A stretch of DNA of 64,000 nt from Amyelois transitella (taxonomy: Eukaryota > Arthropoda > Insecta > Lepidoptera > Pyralidae). Location: contig NC_083508.1 of assembly GCF_032362555.1 (NCBI RefSeq), positions 3,377,001 to 3,441,000 on the forward strand, given 5' to 3'. Position numbers and translations under genes: made by a program. The notes beneath the pieces were generated by a model. That model was not told the DNA's origin and made no database searches. It was given only the letters and a program-made list of their open reading frames with translations. Every line of letters starts with the position of its first letter. Position 1 is the stretch's first letter. This document shows, one piece after another, positions 25,201 to 38,600 of the stretch.

Positions 25201-25751
25201 GATCAGCAAATGTATAAAACAAAGATGTTCCCTTTGAATTCATAATTTATAATAAAATGTAATAGTGCAGGTTGCTTCCCAGCACTTTAGAATAGGACCT
25301 CTCCCAACTAAAGTGGATGAACCAATGGATGTCGTAAAAGGCGACTTAGTGTATCCTTGTAGTTAATGGGCTAGTCACTATTCCTATTCCTTTCTATAAC
25401 CTGTCACTATTTGAATATCAATTTCATCATTAAGCCATACAACTGAACCAGCCTTTCAGAATATATTTGCTCTGACTACCCCGAAAGGGATACAGATGTG
25501 ACTATAGGTATGTATTTATAAAATGTAAATAGATATGACAATTTGTTTTTTTATTTTTTTTTCAGTACTATATAATTTCCATAAGCATGCTGATAACACT
25601 GGCTTGGATCACATCCACCATCAACAATATCTTCCTGTTTTACATTTTGTCTGTGGTTCTGCTGCTGTGGCCGGGTGTACAGCACAGAGGAATTATCAAT
25701 GCAATGCTCTCTATGGTCAATTTGGGACCAAAGACATCCAAATTAGAATAA
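22248..25751 (+). CDS. ARL6IP1: ARL6IP1, ER-shaping membrane protein
   Basis: Homologue of ADP-ribosylation factor-like 6-interacting protein 1, a reticulon-type hairpin protein that curves ER tubules. Exons 22248-22271 (MADMFQEQ), 22911-23282 and 25566-25751; phase 0 throughout, 582 nt, 193 aa, close to the human 203 aa. Family landmarks seen: LLEGWRMALLPLKSIILWEQ, the FEEICRSIV motif between the two membrane regions, and the C-terminal LLLLWPGVQHRGI (human LLLLPGLNQHGI). Hydrophobic segments lie at about residues 38-58, 60-82, 134-152 and 156-174, giving the expected two membrane hairpins. The C-terminus lacks the long lysine-rich tail of vertebrates. Intron 1 (22272-22910) holds only a short retroposon tail at 22598-22640. 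Intron 2 holds a transposon relic, a hairpin and a retroposon. Confidence 0.92.
23400..24180 (+). pseudogene. Tc1/mariner (IS630-type) transposase relic in ARL6IP1 intron 2
   Basis: Broken frames read FIPTRTFAEQFDTSVVTVRR (helix-turn-helix part), HLEFARQYLDFDWKKAIFTD followed by EK (the first catalytic D context), and VQDNCPVH (second catalytic D context). Premature stops and frame changes separate them. The motif order and the xFTDEK / QDNxPxH pair identify a Tc1/mariner superfamily transposase. I could not fix the terminal inverted repeats. Confidence 0.75.
24540..24660. repeat. Hairpin-forming inverted repeat in ARL6IP1 intron 2
   Basis: Arms of 17 nt at 24597-24613 and 24631-24647 pair with one mismatch around a 17-nt loop. 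An outer pair, TTACTTCG near 24555 and CGAAGTAA at 24647-24654, extends it with an unpaired insert on the left. It is probably a foldback element end. 24661-25269 shows nothing else. Confidence 0.6.
25270..25515 (+). repeat. 260-bp-family retroposon near the ARL6IP1 last exon
   Basis: Contains CAGCACTTTAGAATAGGACC, ATGGATGTCGTAAAAGGCGA and CCCCGAAAGGGATACAGATG. It ends about 50 bp before the acceptor of the last exon. Confidence 0.75.
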
Positions 25752-26697
25752 GATCCCATAGAATTATATAGCTTTTATAAATTGTGAAGTGTCTGGTCAT
25801 TAAGATTTTAAGTTTAAGCTTGACTTATTAATGTGAGCTTTAAATTTAAATGTATGATGTGTTATTATTGGTTAATTATAAAAGTAGCTGAAAATTAAAT
25901 TGTTTTAGTCAGATTATCCATCTTTTTATTCCTTTTGATGAAAACTATAGCATTTATCAACAAATTTTTATCCCATGAGTTTCCAGAGCAATCCCACTTT
26001 AAAGTCCATTTCTTTGGGTACCTACTGAACTGATGTAAAATGTATTTTTTGATCAAAAAATTACTTTTTTAATCAAAACATACATTTATGAAATAGAGTA
26101 TGGTTAAATAGCAAAAGTGGTTACTAGGAAATCTTTTTTTTCATTTTGCATTTTCTTCTAATGGTTATACATGAAAAATTTATTTTTCAAGAAAAAAGAT
26201 CATCTTAGGATCTATTTCATCAATGCCTAAAGAAAAAGATAACCTATTTCATCAATGCCTAAAGAAATGGTCTTTAGGTTATTCAGAGATATTTTCATCT
26301 CTACAAGGTTATGAAGAACAGGCTATTAAATTAAATAATCAGACACTTTTAACATAATGTATTTTATATACACAGCTCTTAAACTTACTCCAAGACTATA
26401 TTTTATTAGTGAGAAATATCTAATATTTCATTATTTAGCCTTTGATGATTCAGGGTGATGTTCACTATCTGAAAATTGTATACACAAAATTAAAATGATG
26501 TGAACACTTTCTATAACATACATAGTTAAAAAGCTTATAAAATTGATTCGAACATGATTCACAATTCGTTGCAAAAAATATTAACTAGACGTAAGCATAA
26601 ATTACTTAATAGCATCAACATAGTGATTTGAAGTTAAGAATAAGAAGACCGGGTATAAATACGTCATATGAATAAAAATATAACCAGAAACAAACTA
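25752..26697. other. Convergent 3' region between ARL6IP1 and PPIP5K
   Basis: Carries the two 3' UTRs. A minus-strand AATAAA at 26407-26402 lies about 290 nt past the PPIP5K stop and is a candidate poly(A) signal. No other feature is recognised. Confidence 0.5.
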
Positions 26698-29600
26698 TCA
26701 CTGCTCTGGAACCGCGAATCCTGGCTTAACAGTCACATAGTTAGCTTTTGTTATCGTGGGTTTTCCCGGGGACGCAGTGTTCGACTTACTTTCGCTGGAC
26801 GGGCCAGGTTTCAACGTGTCCTCGGTCACTAGGGTGGTGGTGAATCTACTGCCTGAAACTTGTGCTTGGTTATTACTTTTTTGTGCGCTGCTATCGCTAT
26901 ATCTCCTACTTCCATTGTTTAATGTTTCGTTTTTTTTATTTTTTATTTTACTACACTTGCTCAAGTTGAGGGAGTCTAGATTGCTGGCGTACTGTGAGGG
27001 TTCTAATTTGAAGCATTTGTTCGTGACGTCGTCTATGTTGAAGTTCTTGCTGCTGGACGGCATGTCTTTGTAGAAGGTGTCCTTGGTTTGCTGTATGTTG
27101 AGGCCGTAGAAGTCGAGCGCGGCGCTGGTGGAGGGCAGCGCGGCGCCGGGCTGCGGGCTGAGGTCGTTCTTGATGTACGTCATGGGCGAACCGTAAGGAT
27201 CCGCTGACAGCGTTTCTTCGTCTTCTTCGCCTTCTGCACTCTGTGAACATTTTATAATAGAATAGATTTATTTTCAAAATTGGATACAAGGTATCACTTA
27301 TTGACGGCACATAAATTTCGTTCGTTTACACTAGTACCATGGTACAGTTCTTGACATATCATTTCATCTGTTTGGTATTTGCTAAAGTTACAACGTCAAA
27401 TATACAAGTCAATAAAAAAAATAAGTACCTACCTAAAAAACGTCATATCCAGTCAAGATATAAATAAATTACTTGATATTACGCAATTACTAAGTAATTC
27501 TCAACTCACCAACAGTTCGTGGTCTGTGACGGAGCCGGCGGTGGCCTCGTTGCTGTTGAACTCCAACTCCGACGTCAACGACACCGGCGTCACGTCCCCG
27601 CTAATAGACGAACCTGACAAACGATTAATTTTATTGTACCTACAAACCATTACTTTAGATACTGAAATAAAGGTAAATCTTGAAATGTCTTTAATTAAAA
27701 AAATTACACTTGCACAATTAGGTGTGGTTAATATGGAAAGTAATTCAAAGACATCCTTTTTATCAATTAAAAATTTATTTTCAACAAAAAGACTTATCAA
27801 ATCTTCAATTTACCTTTGTTTCAGTACCTATCTATATAAATTGAATATAGTTTTACTATAATTATGTCTTTGTATATATTGGTTGTAACTAGTTATCAAT
27901 ATGTAGAAAGCAACCGATTCATTACGGATGATGTTAGCCGAATTGAATTTATCATCGAGTTTTTTGATCTAATAAGATTTGGCCTAATCTATATAGTAAC
28001 ATTACACTATCCTGCGAGTAAATATTTGGTCCTTTATGAACATATTATAAAACAGGTACTATTGTTTCCTTTGGTTGAATTTCAGATTTGGCGGATGAAG
28101 GAAAATAAGACATGCGTTATACAATACAGGCCACACATACAGTGCGAATGAAGGAGCAGAAAAAAAAAAAGAGTTTCAAAACTTTTTAAACGACAATAGC
28201 GAACAATAAATGTACCGGTTTATTAAGATACCCGGTTTTGCCCGTCATAATTAAAAAAACTGCCTCATTTATTTACTACTACTTTCAGTCACACCGCACC
28301 AAAGTACAGTCGCCTGAAGATAAACATGACCCACATTCATACAAACCTAAACCATATTTTATGAAGGTCAAGTTTTTCTGCAGATGACTGTACAATCTAA
28401 AATACTACTTACCTGTTCAACTTTAGTTCAGCACTGAAGTGTTACAAAGCAAAATAATAGTATAATCTTTTTGACAGATAACAGTATATCAATCGACCCA
28501 AATTGTTACTTACGGGGTAGACAGAGCCAAAAGTCTTGACCGGAAGGCCACGTAAAGCTGTTCGGCTTAAAATGGAATTGAGATTAAAAAAGTGACAGGT
28601 TGCTAGCCCATCGCCTACAAGAAGAATCCCAATATTTATAAGGCTTTCCCTTAGTCGCCTTCTACGACATCCATGGCAAAGATATGGAATTTTTATTACC
28701 ACGAAATATCCAAAGTCGGGTAGTGTGATATGTTGAAAGTGCGTATACTAGCATTTCACAGCGGCGCTGCATGCAATATGAGTGACGCATGCAATCATGT
28801 CTAATACTGCGTTAGTTATTGAATTACCCCTTGAGTGGTCAGTAGTATAGAATCATATTACCTGTGCCGAGCAATATCCAAGCGCAGATACTGTGCAACG
28901 TTAATTGTATAACTTATAAAGGACTTCCAAATCACGTTTTGTATTAAATCACAGCGGACATAACACAAAACGGTGGTTTAGAACCGATAAAATACTTACA
29001 TATGTCTTATATATCGTATCTTTAAGACTCGTCTATACACTTCCGTTTTCGTCCAAACTTTCGTTGTTATTTCCGAATTGGAAATTGATAAAATTTCCCC
29101 AAAATAAGTTAATTTCATAATATAAATTATTCAACTTTCATGTTAAGCTTTTTTTTTAGAAAAGCCAACCTAAATACTTGAAATATGAATTTTCTATGAC
29201 GGCTAAGTTTAAGTCGATTGTACCATTTGGAGATGAAAGCGAATGTACAATCACGTGCCTAAACCTATGTCCTTAGACATACATATCTCAATTTTTGCGT
29301 AGTTACTAAGTATACATTTGAAACATTTGGAAGAAAACTCAAGTGTATCCGAGTCACAAGTTGAGGTGCGTTATACTGGCATTATACCTGCTACATCGGA
29401 GTGCGGCAAATAGGGGTGCAGGGTCGACTCGCCCGCGCACAGCGTCGCCGCCTCGCCGTCCCACTGGGGGAGCTTCGGCGTGTTTTTACTCCAATTGCTA
29501 CTGGAATCCAATACGTTACGTTTATCGACCTCGCGACCACCGCGAGAGTCGCCCGTTGGGACCGCCGCTTTTACACAATCATTTACGGTTTTGTTGTTGT

Positions 29601-32600
29601 TTTGATTAAAACTTATAATTTTAATATTGAAGGTGTATATTTTTTGCGTATAAAACATTTTTTTTTTTTATATTGGTCAATAAAATATAAATAAAGGTAC
29701 TAATTTGGTATCGTGAAGAATGGTTTTGGTGCACTTTCTAACACTTCTACGATCTTCAACATGTTGCAGGAAAATAACTTATATCCAGCTAAAAATTAAA
29801 AAATAGTTATCTCGTGCTTGCATTTTTAAAGAGCTGTTATATTGCCAATAGATATATCTACATAGCTACTATGATTGTGTAAATGCGGATATTGGGAGCT
29901 TGGTATATTCGCTGTATGAAAAAGAAATGATTAGAAATGAGTTCTTATATGTACATGATATATCAAATACCACTTATATGTAACGATTATAATATCGAGA
30001 ATGAAAGACAGTTCCAATGTTTAATGATGACAATAAATTAATAAACATAAAAATATAACTCAAATATCTCATGCGCTTTTAAAAAGATAACACTCACTCC
30101 CGTTTAGTTACTTATTCACCTTTAATACTGTCCATCAGTAAAGGTCAAAAAATTATCCACACGATAAAGTTAAATGCATAACATCAATGATAATTTATAA
30201 ATGAAATGTTATTTATATTGCACCCTTTCGATCAGCTTTTATAGATTGTAGAATATTCATAATCTTCTTTGTAAAGTTCAATTTCTGTGACAGCAGGATG
30301 GAATGATAAATATAATGAAAGTGCGAAAGAGATAGACCAAAAAACGTACGCACATCTATTGAAAAGCTATCCCTTCTAATAAATACTAGTTTCTTGCATG
30401 CATACCTACATATTTTTTCCAAATTTTATAATTAATCTTATTTTTAAGTCAAGCGTATTTAAAATATTATAAAGTTTGTTTAGAAATTATTAAAAACTTA
30501 GTACCTTTTAATCCTTATTTAAAGTATGGTACGGTAAAGCACATTCAAAGCAAACTTTAGCCAGGATACAATGATTAATAAGACTGTACAGTCAGTTGAA
30601 TACAACGAAATCTTAATTTTATGCCTAGCCCTACTCCTAATAACTAGGTGCCTCTATTATGCGTGTGATTTACGATGTCATCATTTTAAAATCAAAAATT
30701 CTAATTTCAGATAAGGTAAAAACATTTTCAATATATCACCTTAATCTCGTAATGTGAAATAACATGTCGAAAACTAACAAGCATTTGTCGTAAAGGTTCT
30801 CCTCTTCTCAAGCGTATTTCAGGCGGGTATAGTCGCTAGTTTATTAGTTAACATTTTAATTAATTCTTTTATAATTTATATTTCTCGGAAATACTCGTTT
30901 TACCGATTATCTTGCCTTATATTACCACTTAATTCCTTTAATTTGACGATTGGAATGACAGCTGTCAAATTCATATCTATCTTTGTCGCTCCTTCATCAT
31001 AGTAATATATCTGTCCTGCTGTCATTCTAATCAAGTTATTGCAGATGAGTTGTGTTACCTGTCCGAGCTATTCTTGTGGTCGGAGCTGGCATAGTTGGAG
31101 TTCGGCGACGAGGGCCCGGCTGATGATAGTGCGCTAGGGAGTTCACCGGACGATGACATCAGGGAGGAAGGGCCGCTCCAACCCACACCTAGTTGTTTGA
31201 CATTTTAGTATATGATTGTTTTTCAAAAAATTGTTTAATTTTAAAAAATCAAATCAGCTCTGAGATCTGAAAAATTGTCGCAGAAGTTCAAAATTCGATA
31301 TACGCATTTGTTATTGCAGGTCATTCATTCATCTATAAATTCAAAATATGAAAAAAAAAAAACGGCGCGTAGATTTATGTCTGGATCCTAACTACAATAT
31401 ATACAAACTATTAGCCGGTGAAGGTTGCTTATTGTTGGCCGAGGTCTGGTTGGAGCCCAGCAAGACTGGGGCAGCTGTCACTCGTTCCAGGAAAGCGTCG
31501 AGTTGTCTCAGAGACAACGCGTTGTGTAGAGTCTCCAGAGGACGGATGGCTGGCACGCCGCCGAAGCCTTCCAGCGCTGCGACTGGAACAGTTAGCGGGT
31601 TTTTATAAAGACTTGCCATGGAATGGATGCCAGTCAGTGTAGATAAGACAATTCTTAAATCTTAACTGATCCCTAATCTACCTAAGATTAGGGATATTAG
31701 TTTTGAAATCTCAATTTACAGTGGTTAATTTTAATGTTATAAAATAGCTCTTTCGCCGGGAAGTTATTAACCGCTTAAAGTAACTAGTTTTACAAGTTTT
31801 ATAGATTTTTCAACGTTAGTTTTGGTACCGAAATGGAAATAGATTGTCGAGGAGAAAGAACTCAGACGGTGATCATTTATTAGAACCGCTAAAACAAAAG
31901 AATACTCACTGTTACTCGCCGTAGCGGTCGGTATCATGACCCTGAGGTTGGGCGCGGAGCTGGAGCCGGAGATGACGGCGGTGCTGAACAGCGCGGCGGC
32001 GGCGCCGGGCAGCTTGCCGCGCGCGCCCAGCCCCAGCATCTTGAGGTAGCTCATCTGGCCGGCGATGCTGTGCCGCTGCCGGCGCCCTGCGGCCACCCAC
32101 CCGCTACAGACCGAGCGCCCGCCGAACGTGATCGCGGACAGAGGCAGCTCGTTAGTCGATGACTCCACTCCGTCGATGTTAATACAGGGCGTTACGGACG
32201 GAGTGGCGGGCGAAGCTGTTAGCGTGCGGCGCGTGCGGTTACGTGACGTGACAAGTTAGGTAGTGACGGAAGAGAAATAATATATTAATAAATAGATAGA
32301 TAGATACAAGCGTTCGCGATCACGCGGCCCGCGTGCGGACGTTTGACGACGGTTCGCCCGAGCGTAGGTCTTTTGGTCGCACATTTTCTGACTTGCTCAC
32401 GTTGTTGGTGTGATCACGAGAGGAAATTGCGACTGGACGTCTATGCTCGACGGGCAGGGAAAAAATTAAAATAAAAACATTTAAGTCAAATTTTAAGAGT
32501 ATGTTGAAATCAGTCTTTATTGAATAGATTTTTCCCACATATCTTAAATCAAATATTACTGAAAAACGTTGCCATAATTTTATTTCGAAAGTTACCAACT

Positions 32601-35600
32601 CAGGCATGATGCGGTCACCACTAACCATCAGGTTGACCATATGCCAGTTTATTGACTTAATTACGTCGTAAATCTTTTAAACTTTACACTATCGTTATGT
32701 AAACTCAGAAGATTACACATTCTAAGTTTTTATTGTTAATGAAATCCATGCACAAAACGAACAGTAGTCAAACGAACACGCACACACAAACACAGACGAG
32801 TGGAGAACAGCGACGCAATGCAAACACACACAATATCGCCGGCCAGAGTGAGCTGCCGGCGGGGCCCGTCGTCGCTACAACTCAACAAACCATCAGTAAC
32901 AGCCGACGAACACATCAGCCAATCACAATGTAGTCCAGAAATCGTGACGCTCATTTTAAAAACACCGTGCCATATTTGGAACGGAAAAACATTGAAATAT
33001 CAACCTTATGCGTAGTAGTAGATGCAATACTGTACGATGGAATCGACCAATCGGTAAGCGTTGGCACAAATGCAGAGCTGTGATTGGCCGATTTTACACC
33101 AATTCGTTTTTTTATTGGTTTGTGAATACGATTTATATGGATAAGTTATGTAGTAAAGTGAGCTTAACACGTACGCTCACAGCAGTTACATAAATAATTA
33201 AAATTAAAGAGAAAATTAAGATTGATATTTCAAAGGTCTTTTCGTTGTTTCGTTTAAATGAATAAAAAAAACTAATACGATTTTAGTCGTAGGCTATGAT
33301 GCTATAATTACTCGCATGTTGCTTTGAAGCCTACTGCGCTAAACATGCATGCTCTTATACAGTTCCAGACATGTAATCCATAGGTATTATCTTTTGTTAA
33401 GGACCAACAATTCTCCATCTTTTTTAACAAATGGACTACCTACACTACCTATCCCTTAATCCCTCCACCTATAACCGGAGTACCAAATCCGTCCCTAGGC
33501 AACTGGGCACTAAATCGATATTATCGTTCTTTTTAATAGTGAAAATATTTTGTTGACAATGGTCATTTGTTATTCACATACAGACCCAAAATTAAACAAT
33601 TTGTTAAGTGCATATACGTTTCTTCCTATATTCTTACATATTACACATAACCCACGAAGGCTTAAAGCACATGGCTGCCATCCAGAAATCCCTCCAATAA
33701 TCCCCAAAATACAGAGACCGTCCCAAGTCGGCCCATTTTATATAAAGCTATTCTTAACTTTTCAAGTACACAGACGACACTGCCCATCCCTTAATCCCTC
33801 CACCTGTCCCCGCACTAACAAGCCCGTCTCTATAGACATTTGGGCACTGACCTTGAGGGCTAGTCGGGGAAGTGAGCCCATTGTCCCCTTCGCCTCCTAA
33901 AGCGACCATAAATTTGTAAGCCGTGAGCCACAGTGGCGCCCTCTTTTAAAATAAATAACTAGAATTATTTAAAGCTGAAATTTAAAAAATAAACTATGGA
34001 TTGCTAGTGAAAAGTACTTCTACTATTGCATTGAAAAAAAAAACAAATGCCAGATATAATACATTCATTCAAGGATAAGTGATAATTGACGATTCACTTG
34101 TCAAAAAAGGCCTTTACAGGAACTACACCCAAAGGTTTTAAGAACCAGCATTTTTTTTTATTAAATAAATAATTATATACAAACTGTTTATCAATTTGAG
34201 ATAATTAAATGTTTAAAAAAGATAATCAGCCCAGAACTCGTCCTATAAGAACTGTATAAAAGCCGTTAAAATGGTGAAGTCAGAATCTACGATGGTCAGA
34301 AATAATTCACTATATAACTACGAGTACAATTCACAAGCGGAAATATAGGTAGTTAATAAATTGTAAAAAAAAAGTTACGACAACTAGTTGGATGATGTGA
34401 TCAAAGTATCAAAAAATACAATTAGTCAGAATATTCGGTACACTTTTATACATATTGCTCAAACCGCAAGACGAAATTTTTTTTTATTTCACCAGTCGAG
34501 TAATATTAACAATTTAAAATTCCTGTCAAATGATCTGATTGTGTGTGATACAATTTAACTCAGTGGACTATTTTCATGTTAATACAGATAGTATGTATTT
34601 GAAAATAGACAACATTTTAAACAAGTGAAACTTAATATACCATTTTAATTGGATCCACACTACTTATCACGAAGATAAGTATAATTTGACACAATCGTGT
34701 TAAAACATTCGATATTTAGTTATAATTACTCGTCATGGCGAATCACGTTCCAGCAATTAAGATCAAAATAGCACCCCAAAAACTGTCGAATTTAAAGCGG
34801 AGCTGTTATGCCTTCCCAACATTGAACCTTTTCGTCTCGTGATAAGGTTCAAAAGCAATTTCCAACATGCCTTTTTTTCACAACGAGTTAACAAAAGCGA
34901 ATGATCCACCCATGATCAGGTCCAGTCGGGAATGCGGTAAGTGTCATTCTCACACACTAGGGCCCGAGGACCCCGGGCCCCAACAGTCCCCCGAGCCCCG
35001 GGCGCGGGCCCGCCATAGTTACCATTATCCTGTTGCTTGTGTTGGTCGTAGCTGCGCGCGCGCGGCGGCGGCTCTTCCATTTCCTTGGCTTCTTTCTCCT
35101 CTACCTAAATATACATATAAAACTTACTTTTGTCACTATTTGCATTTTTTTTAATTTTCACACATTACGACATCCACGTCTGTAGTCACATACATACATA
35201 TAATCACGTCTATATCCCTTGCGGGGTAGACAGAGCCAACAGTCTTGCAAAGACTGATAGGCCACGTTCAGCTATTTGGCTTTAAGATAAAATTGAGATT
35301 CAAATAGTGACAGGTTGCTAGCCCACCGCCTAAAAGAAGAATCCCAAGTTTGTAAGCCTATCCCTTAGTCGCCTTTTACGACATCCATGGGAAAGAGATG
35401 GTGTAACAACTGTATTCACATACAGCTGTTGATAATTAAGACTATTGGCTCTGTCTACCCTGCAAGGGATAAGGACGTGATTATACGTGTATATCATTAA
35501 TGTAGCGGACCTGATCCCGGGCGTCGACCTCGTGCGAGCGCGCGCGCAGCTCCGCGTTGAGCCGCGCCGCCAGCGTCGAAGCCTCGTGCCCGCTCACAGT

Positions 35601-38600
35601 GTAGTGCAAGTTACTAAAGAACAAAATCACTACATAGTATAAAACAAAGTCGCTATCTTAGTCTGTTTGTCTGTATGCTTAAATCTTTAAAATTACGCAA
35701 CGGATTTGATGCGGTTTTTTGTAACAGGTAGAGTGATTCAAGAGGAAGGTTTTTATGTATAATAACAATTAAAATTTTGCACCCGTGCGAAGCGAAAGGC
35801 GGGTCGCTAGTATTGTTATAATCTTAATAATATAGGATCTTGTAAAATGCTAATAAACTCTTCTTTAAGGCGATGGGCTAGTAACCTGTCGCTATTTGAA
35901 TCCCAATTACATCTTTAAACCATCTGAAAGAGACCTTTCACTCTTTGGGAGACTGTTGGCTCCGTCTACCCCGTAAGGGATAAAGACGTGTTCATGTGTG
36001 TGTGCTAGATGCATGTAAACGCTGAGGGAAAATATCGCAAGTAAACCCGCAAATTGAGGCAAGTGGATGTGTAACCTTGATCAAATATGAGTAAGATTCC
36101 CCAGCAAAGGATGCGGAGGTCAGATTTTTGAAGTTTATAATGAACAGACAAAGGCAGCACGGGACAGATAACCTGACTCACCTAATAGGTATAGGATCCG
36201 ATGGTCTCAGTTTTGATTTTGAACTCTTCTTTGGTGAAAACGCGTTGTCTAATTCGTCTAGGTTGTCCTGAAAAAAGAAAAACATTATCTGAATAAGGTA
36301 CATATATGTATACGTATAATCGTGTTAACCCCTTACGTCGAAGACAAAGCCAACAGTCTTGGAAAGACTGAAATGCCACTTTCAGCTGTATGGTTTATCG
36401 ATGGAATTGTGATTCAAATAGTGACAGGTTGCTAGCCGCATTCGCATTCGAATCAGTGCAATAGAGAGAGAGATATAAGGAAATTCTAATAGTGAAAAAA
36501 AAAAACAAATAAAAATAGTAAAAACAAATAGATATATATCCAAAAAGAAATTTACAAACAAAAAAAAAGTAATTCATTTTCGGGGATCGAACCCGAGCAC
36601 TCCGACATGAAAACCGATCGCTCATAACGATACATCATCAGTGAAGCGGTAGCAGCGTCGAAATTATCGATCCCTAGTGACCATCTTGTATAGGGAAATG
36701 ATTTTGGGTGAAAATATGGGAAAGAGGATTTTTTCGCGACGTGGGACCCGGCTATATCTATGTATGGATGTATGTTTTTTTTTATATACTAAAGTGTTAA
36801 GTTAGCAATATTTTTCCAAGATTGAGTTTTCTAGATTAATTGTTGACAAAGTCGCCGATGGGTACCTGCTATTTGATACAGGTACAATGGATGTATGTTT
36901 GGATGTATGTATGGATGTATATATGGATGTATGTATGGATGTATATATAGATGTATGTATGGATGTTTGTAGATAACACTCACTGGTTGCAGTGTCTCCT
37001 GGCTCGCCATTTGGTCGTCTTCGCTTTCTTCCTCAATACATTTCACCTCGTCTGAAGAACTCTGTTGGAATGCACCAAGCAATATTAGCTAAATGTACAG
37101 TGTTACCACTTTAATAAAATAAAAATCAACATTTTATTCAGAAATAAGGCCTTCGCAGGCACTTGTTCCCGTCATTTTAAATTTTCATAAATTTATACTG
37201 TCCGTTTGCGGGTTCAAATGGCGTGAATATTATGAGAGAGATAGCAGGAGAAATTTTGTTTTTCGATTTAGTGTCACTTAGTGTTAACAACTCAGCATAA
37301 AAATGTTAGCCGTGTGGTTTCCGGCACTTTATAATAGAACCACTCCGTCTCTCTCCCATGGATGTCGTAAAAGGCTAGTAAGAATCCCAAGCCTATCGCT
37401 TAGGATTCCTCTTGTAGACGATGGGCTAGCAAACTCTCACCATTTGAATCTCAATTCAGTCGTGAAGCCATACGGCTGAATGTGGCCTTTTACTCTTTGA
37501 AACATTACATCTTATATATAAAATTCTCGTGTCACAATGTTTGTCTCCGTACTCCTCCGAAACGGCTTTACGGATTTTAACCAAACTTTGCATGCATATT
37601 CAGTAGGTCTGAGAATCGGCTAACATCTATTTTTCATACCCCTAAGTGTTAAGGGTTGTCCACCCTTAACATTTTTTTTATAATTCTATACAATTCTTTT
37701 ATTTTTTGCAAAACAGCGTTAGCCCGGTCAGCTAGTATATGTATAAGCGCGTTGGCGATGTTACCGAGTTGTTGGTGGTGGAGTGGTTGCGGCTGTGCGG
37801 CCGGAACCCCGGGCCCGGCGGGAGGTTCTTCTGCACGCAGCAGTTCACGCCCGGGCTGAAGTGCAGCTCCACGTGGAACCTGTGGAACCACAGTTAACAT
37901 GCAGTTTTAACATAAACTAGCTGTCGCAACCCGCATCTTTGTCCGCGAATAATGTGCTCTGTTTGATTTCCATTTTGACCATTCCAAATTTTAGTAGTGA
38001 ATAAAAAATATCCAACACATCCATAACTACAGAAATTTATAAGAGAAAGCTAGAAATCGACACCAGAATATACCTTAGTTAGAAAGATTTTTTTCCTGCA
38101 TAACATAACATATAATGACGTCTTATCCCTTGCGGGGTAGACAGAGCAAATAGTCAGCCAAAGACTGAAAGGTCACGTTCAGCTGTTCAGCTTAATGATA
38201 GAATTTAGATTCAAATAGTGAGTTTGCTAGCCCATCGCCTTAAAGAGGAATCCTAAGTTTATAAGCCTATAGGTATAGGCTTATAAACTTAAGTGATCAC
38301 CTTCCTATGTGATGTTTAAAGTTATAATTTTAAACATCACGAAGGAAGGTTCCTACGTGATGTTTAAAATTATAACTTTGCCTATTTCGTAAAGAAAAAA
38401 ACGGAAAGCCTTACCTTTCTTCAGAGAAGGGGTCTTTAGTAGGATCTTCGTATAGCATAACAACAATTTGGGACATGTAGTTCAGCTCGGAAACCATCGA
38501 TACGTATTCCATAGCCCGCCGCCATTGCTCGTCTTTCAGCACCTAGAAAATAGATTTATATATTTCTACTTGTAAATAGGCTGAATAAGTTAAGATCAAG

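Noticed and set aside
27379-28151. Plus-strand open frames of 160 and 95 codons
   Set aside because: AT-rich, antisense to PPIP5K exon 27613-27510 and its intron, no domain and no splice support.
32320-32460. Extra PPIP5K exon encoding [15 protein letters not shown]
   Set aside because: The available acceptor and donor do not fit the phases of exons 35104-35023 and 32215-31910, and in the required phase it stops at once.
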